A stretch of DNA of 64,000 bases from Bordetella genomosp. 9 (GTDB lineage: Bacteria; Pseudomonadota; Gammaproteobacteria; Burkholderiales; Burkholderiaceae_B): assembly GCF_002261425.1 (NCBI RefSeq), contig NZ_NEVJ01000003.1, positions 1,116,001-1,180,000 of the forward strand, read 5' to 3'. Position 1 is the first letter of the stretch. Every line of letters starts with the position of its first letter. The translations under genes were made by a program, and so were the position numbers. The notes below the pieces were generated by a model, which ran no database searches, had not been told where the DNA came from, and was given only the letters and a program-made list of their open reading frames with translations. Below are positions 61,357 through 64,000 of this stretch, one piece after another.

Positions 61357-62928
61357 ATGCCAAAGAGAAGACTGTCTTTCGGACTCCTGCTGGGTACGGG
61401 TTTCGCGGTGGTCGTCCTGTTGGGATGCGGAGCGTCCATCCTGGCCAGGCATTACCTGAGCGCGATCAAGGACGACGTGAACCTCCTGGCCAATGTGCCC
61501 ATCGACAACCTGATCTATGTGCAGCAGATCAAGGACGGGATCGGCGTTCGTTCGCAGATCGTGCGCGACCTGCTGCTGGCGAGCGATCCTGACACCTTGG
61601 CCAAGATGGAAGGCCGCCAGGCCGACCTGGCTCGCCAGTCAGCGGCGGCAGCCGCGCAATTGGCTGACCGGGCGCTCGATACCCAGGCAGCGGAACTGGT
61701 GCGGCGGCTGGATTCCGCCCGGCCCGTCTATGACGACTTGCTGGCGAAGTCCATGGTCCTTGCAGGCAGGCGCGACATCCCTGCCGCCACCGACGTGCTC
61801 CTGAAGGAAATGCCCGCCGCCCAGGCGAACTACCTGAACGTCCTGAACGAGATGGCAGCGTACCAACAGGACCAGGCGTTGGCCGTGTCAGGCGACGCGG
61901 AAACGGTTGTCAGCCTGGCTGTGCGCATCATGACCGGGCTGGCGATATTCGCCGCCGTCTTCGGCGCCGCGGTCGCCATCGCCATTATCCGCAAGGTCCT
62001 GCGCCAATTGGGCGGCGAACCGGCCTACGCTGCCGCGGTGGCGCGACAGCTTGCGGAAGGTGATCTTGCACTCGCCATACGTTTGCGCAAGGGCGACGAG
62101 TCGAGTCTGCTCGCGCACATCGAATCGATGCGGCACAAGCTGGCTGATATCGTCGATCAGGTCAGGCGCGGCAGCGAGTCGATCTCCGCCGGCACCGGCC
62201 AGCTCGCGGCGGGCAATGCCGATCTCAGCCAGCGGACGGAAGAACAAGCGGCGAACCTGCAGGAGACGGCTTCCGCGATGGAGCAGATGGCGTCGGCGGT
62301 TCGCCAGAACGCCGACACGGTCCTCATGACGTCTTCCCTGGCGGCACAGGCAAGCGAGGCCGCCGGCAAAGGCGGAGAGGCGGTGATGGAAGTGGTGCAG
62401 ACCATGGACGAAATCTCGACCAGCTCGCGCAAGATCGGCGACATCATCGGCATCATCGATTCCATCGCGTTCCAGACCAATATCCTTGCATTGAACGCCG
62501 CCGTGGAAGCGGCTCGCGCCGGCGAGCAGGGTCGGGGCTTCGCCGTGGTGGCCAGCGAAGTGCGCACGCTGGCGCAGCGCTCCGCCCAGGCAGCCCGCGA
62601 GATCGCTGATCTGGTGAAGGAAAGCGTGGACAAAGTGCGCAATGGGGGTGAGACCGTCGGACGCGCGGGGTCGATCATCAGCGATGCGGTACAGCAGGTG
62701 CGCCGTGTAGCCAGCCTGGTTGGCGAAATCGGCACCGCCACGCGCGAACAGGAGCAAGGCATTTCGCAGGTCGGCATCGCGGTCACGCAACTGGATCAGG
62801 TCACCCAGAGCAACGCCGCGCTCGTCGAACAGTCCGCCGCCGCGGCCGATAGTCTGTATGCCCAGGCCGCCCAACTCGTCACCCTGGTCGGCGCCTTCCG
62901 GCTTCAAGCCCATGAGCGGTACGCGTGA
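61357..62928 (+). CDS. Methyl-accepting chemotaxis protein
   Basis: 523 residues. A membrane helix at about residues 8-30 is followed by a helical periplasmic ligand domain of the four-helix-bundle type (to about residue 185), a second membrane helix ([20 protein letters not shown]), a HAMP segment and the cytoplasmic signalling domain with the hairpin [20 protein letters not shown] and [20 protein letters not shown]. No C-terminal NWETF-type pentapeptide is present, so it probably relies on other receptors for efficient methylation. The attractant is unknown. Confidence 0.93.
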   Translation: MPKRRLSFGLLLGTGFAVVVLLGCGASILARHYLSAIKDDVNLLANVPIDNLIYVQQIKDGIGVRSQIVRDLLLASDPDTLAKMEGRQADLARQSAAAAAQLADRALDTQAAELVRRLDSARPVYDDLLAKSMVLAGRRDIPAATDVLLKEMPAAQANYLNVLNEMAAYQQDQALAVSGDAETVVSLAVRIMTGLAIFAAVFGAAVAIAIIRKVLRQLGGEPAYAAAVARQLAEGDLALAIRLRKGDESSLLAHIESMRHKLADIVDQVRRGSESISAGTGQLAAGNADLSQRTEEQAANLQETASAMEQMASAVRQNADTVLMTSSLAAQASEAAGKGGEAVMEVVQTMDEISTSSRKIGDIIGIIDSIAFQTNILALNAAVEAARAGEQGRGFAVVASEVRTLAQRSAQAAREIADLVKESVDKVRNGGETVGRAGSIISDAVQQVRRVASLVGEIGTATREQEQGISQVGIAVTQLDQVTQSNAALVEQSAAAADSLYAQAAQLVTLVGAFRLQAHERYA

Positions 62929-62964
62929 ACGCGAGTGGCTGGCTCGCCCACGCGCCCCATGGGC

Positions 62965-63933
62965 TCAAGGCAGCAGGATCACCCTGCCGAAGGCCTGTCT
63001 CGACATCACGTAGGCATGCGCGGCCTGGGCTTCCCGCAGCGGAAAGGTCTTGTCGATCACGACCTTCAGTTCCCCTGTCGCGACACGCTCCAACAAGCTC
63101 TGCACGCTTGCGTGGACCCGAGCGTGCTCCTCGTCCAGGAGCGAAGGAAAGAACACGCCATGCACGCTTTGGTTTCCCCGCCACAAGCTGACCGGATCCA
63201 GTTTGTCCTGGTCCCGGCCGGACACGCCGACCGTAACGATGCGCCCCTTGTACGCCAAGGCCTGGACGCCTCGCACCAAAGTGCTGCCCGCGATGCTGTC
63301 CACAATGAGATCCACGCCGCGTCCGCCGGTCAGGCTTGCGACTTCGGCCACGAAATCGCTTTTGACGTAGTTGATGCCGGCCGTCATGCCATAGGTCCGC
63401 AGCCGCGCAAGCCGTGTGTCATCCGACGCGGTCGCGTACACGGTGGCGCCGGCGCGATGCGCCAACTGGATCGCGGCCAGCCCCAGCGCACCGGCTCCCG
63501 CATGTATCAGCACGGACTGCCCGCGCTTGAGATTTCCCGCGTCGAAGAGGCATTCATGCGCCGTGCCCCACGCGACAGGCACCGCGGCCGCCACCGCCAT
63601 ATCGAGCGCTTCGGGAATCAACCAGGTGTCCACGGCTGGCGCGGCCACCCTCTGCGCATGCGATCCCCATGACAGAACCGCCACGACGCGATCGCCCGGC
63701 TGACGATCGTGCACGTTCTTTCCCACCGCCTTGACGATTCCCGCGCACTGATAACCCACGATGTGCGGAACACGCGCGAGGGGACGGATTTCCCGATTGA
63801 TCAGGTCCCCGCCCTCCACGGAGATTGCTTGTATCTCCATCAACACGTCGTCCGGCCCGCATACGGGCTCGTCGACCGTTTCATAGCGGAACACGTCCGG
63901 CGGTCCGTTTTCATAGTACACAGCTGCCTTCAT
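62965..63933 (-). CDS. Quinone oxidoreductase/zinc-type alcohol dehydrogenase (MDR family)
   Basis: 322 residues. The start at 63933 is chosen because GGAG precedes it by seven bases; a second ATG six bases upstream would leave only one or two bases to that site. The N-terminal GroES-like part has CGPDDVLMEIQAISVEGGDL, and the Rossmann part has VLIHAGAGALGLAAIQLAHR, a quinone-oxidoreductase motif, with GGRGVDLIVDSIAGSTLVRG after it. Zinc ligands of classical alcohol dehydrogenases are absent. It is convergent with the chemoreceptor gene. Confidence 0.88.
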   Translation of the reverse strand: MKAAVYYENGPPDVFRYETVDEPVCGPDDVLMEIQAISVEGGDLINREIRPLARVPHIVGYQCAGIVKAVGKNVHDRQPGDRVVAVLSWGSHAQRVAAPAVDTWLIPEALDMAVAAAVPVAWGTAHECLFDAGNLKRGQSVLIHAGAGALGLAAIQLAHRAGATVYATASDDTRLARLRTYGMTAGINYVKSDFVAEVASLTGGRGVDLIVDSIAGSTLVRGVQALAYKGRIVTVGVSGRDQDKLDPVSLWRGNQSVHGVFFPSLLDEEHARVHASVQSLLERVATGELKVVIDKTFPLREAQAAHAYVMSRQAFGRVILLP

Positions 63934-64000
63934 GGGCATACTCCTTCGTGCGACGATCACTGCGCCGCGATGGGAACGATCGAGGCAATCCGCCAGCCAG

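Noticed and set aside
1..64000. CRISPR arrays, tRNA, rRNA, insertion sequences, phage genes
   Set aside because: I scanned for direct repeats with spacers, cloverleaf-like stretches, transposase or integrase motifs and terminal inverted repeats and saw none.

Overview
The window is GC-rich with strong GC bias at third codon positions, densely packed, and rich in LysR regulators, short-chain dehydrogenases (SDRs) and Bug-type (TctC) periplasmic binding proteins. That combination suggests a betaproteobacterium of the Bordetella/Achromobacter group (Alcaligenaceae). This is an inference from gene content; no rRNA or other phylogenetic marker is present. I see no tRNA, rRNA, insertion sequence, phage gene or CRISPR array. 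It reads as a chromosomal metabolic and regulatory region.

The layout is a string of small cassettes, usually one regulator next to, or divergent from, one to four enzymes or a transporter. 38-6103: MFS transporter/AraC, lipoprotein, FAD monooxygenase, second MFS/LysR. 6144-10175: two LysR genes with an aldo/keto reductase and a quinone-oxidoreductase-like enzyme. 10281-18761: SDR/TetR pair with duplicated operator, stress-type SDR, lipocalin-like protein, SDR/LysR, alpha/beta hydrolase, 3-hydroxyisobutyrate-dehydrogenase-like protein, TetR, DUF72. 18851-20825: TetR-hydrolase-SnoaL operon. 20857-24497: a four-gene envelope redox operon (DUF5666 protein, cytochrome b, molybdopterin oxidoreductase, membrane protein) with a TetR gene and two near-identical palindromic operators. 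24488-31132: PLP decarboxylase, SnoaL-like protein, NmrA-like protein/LysR, thioesterase/MocR, GlxA-type AraC. 31348-34328: SDR-MFS and S4 protein-nuclease-like protein pairs.

35119-39702 is the clearest catabolic unit: a divergent FadR-type GntR regulator, two identical ATTGTTAACAAT palindromes, enoyl-CoA hydratase, ADP-forming acyl-CoA synthetase, Bug binding protein and an FlK-like thioesterase. Together they would import, activate, hydrate and release a carboxylic acid of unknown identity. 39758-46312: SDR, peroxiredoxin-like protein, 6-oxocamphor-hydrolase-like crotonase/LysR, a second SDR paralogue, O-methyltransferase/TetR with a cluster of TGCGA half-sites, DUF2000. 46366-50095: AraC, poxB and a second Bug protein. 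50223-63933: TetR/DHA2 exporter, DMT exporter/LysR, a disrupted oxidoreductase gene behind a GNAT gene, aldo/keto reductase, LysR, TetR-GST, a class A beta-lactamase-like protein with an altered KTG box, an SDR lacking the catalytic Tyr, a chemoreceptor and an alcohol dehydrogenase.

The most interesting signals are regulatory (several sets of matched operators around local TetR or GntR genes), the CoA-acid cluster with its thioesterase, the TetR-controlled redox operon, two tandem-repeat arrays that each run over a stop codon, and an internal-deletion pseudogene. I did not find a clearly unprecedented defence or mobile system.
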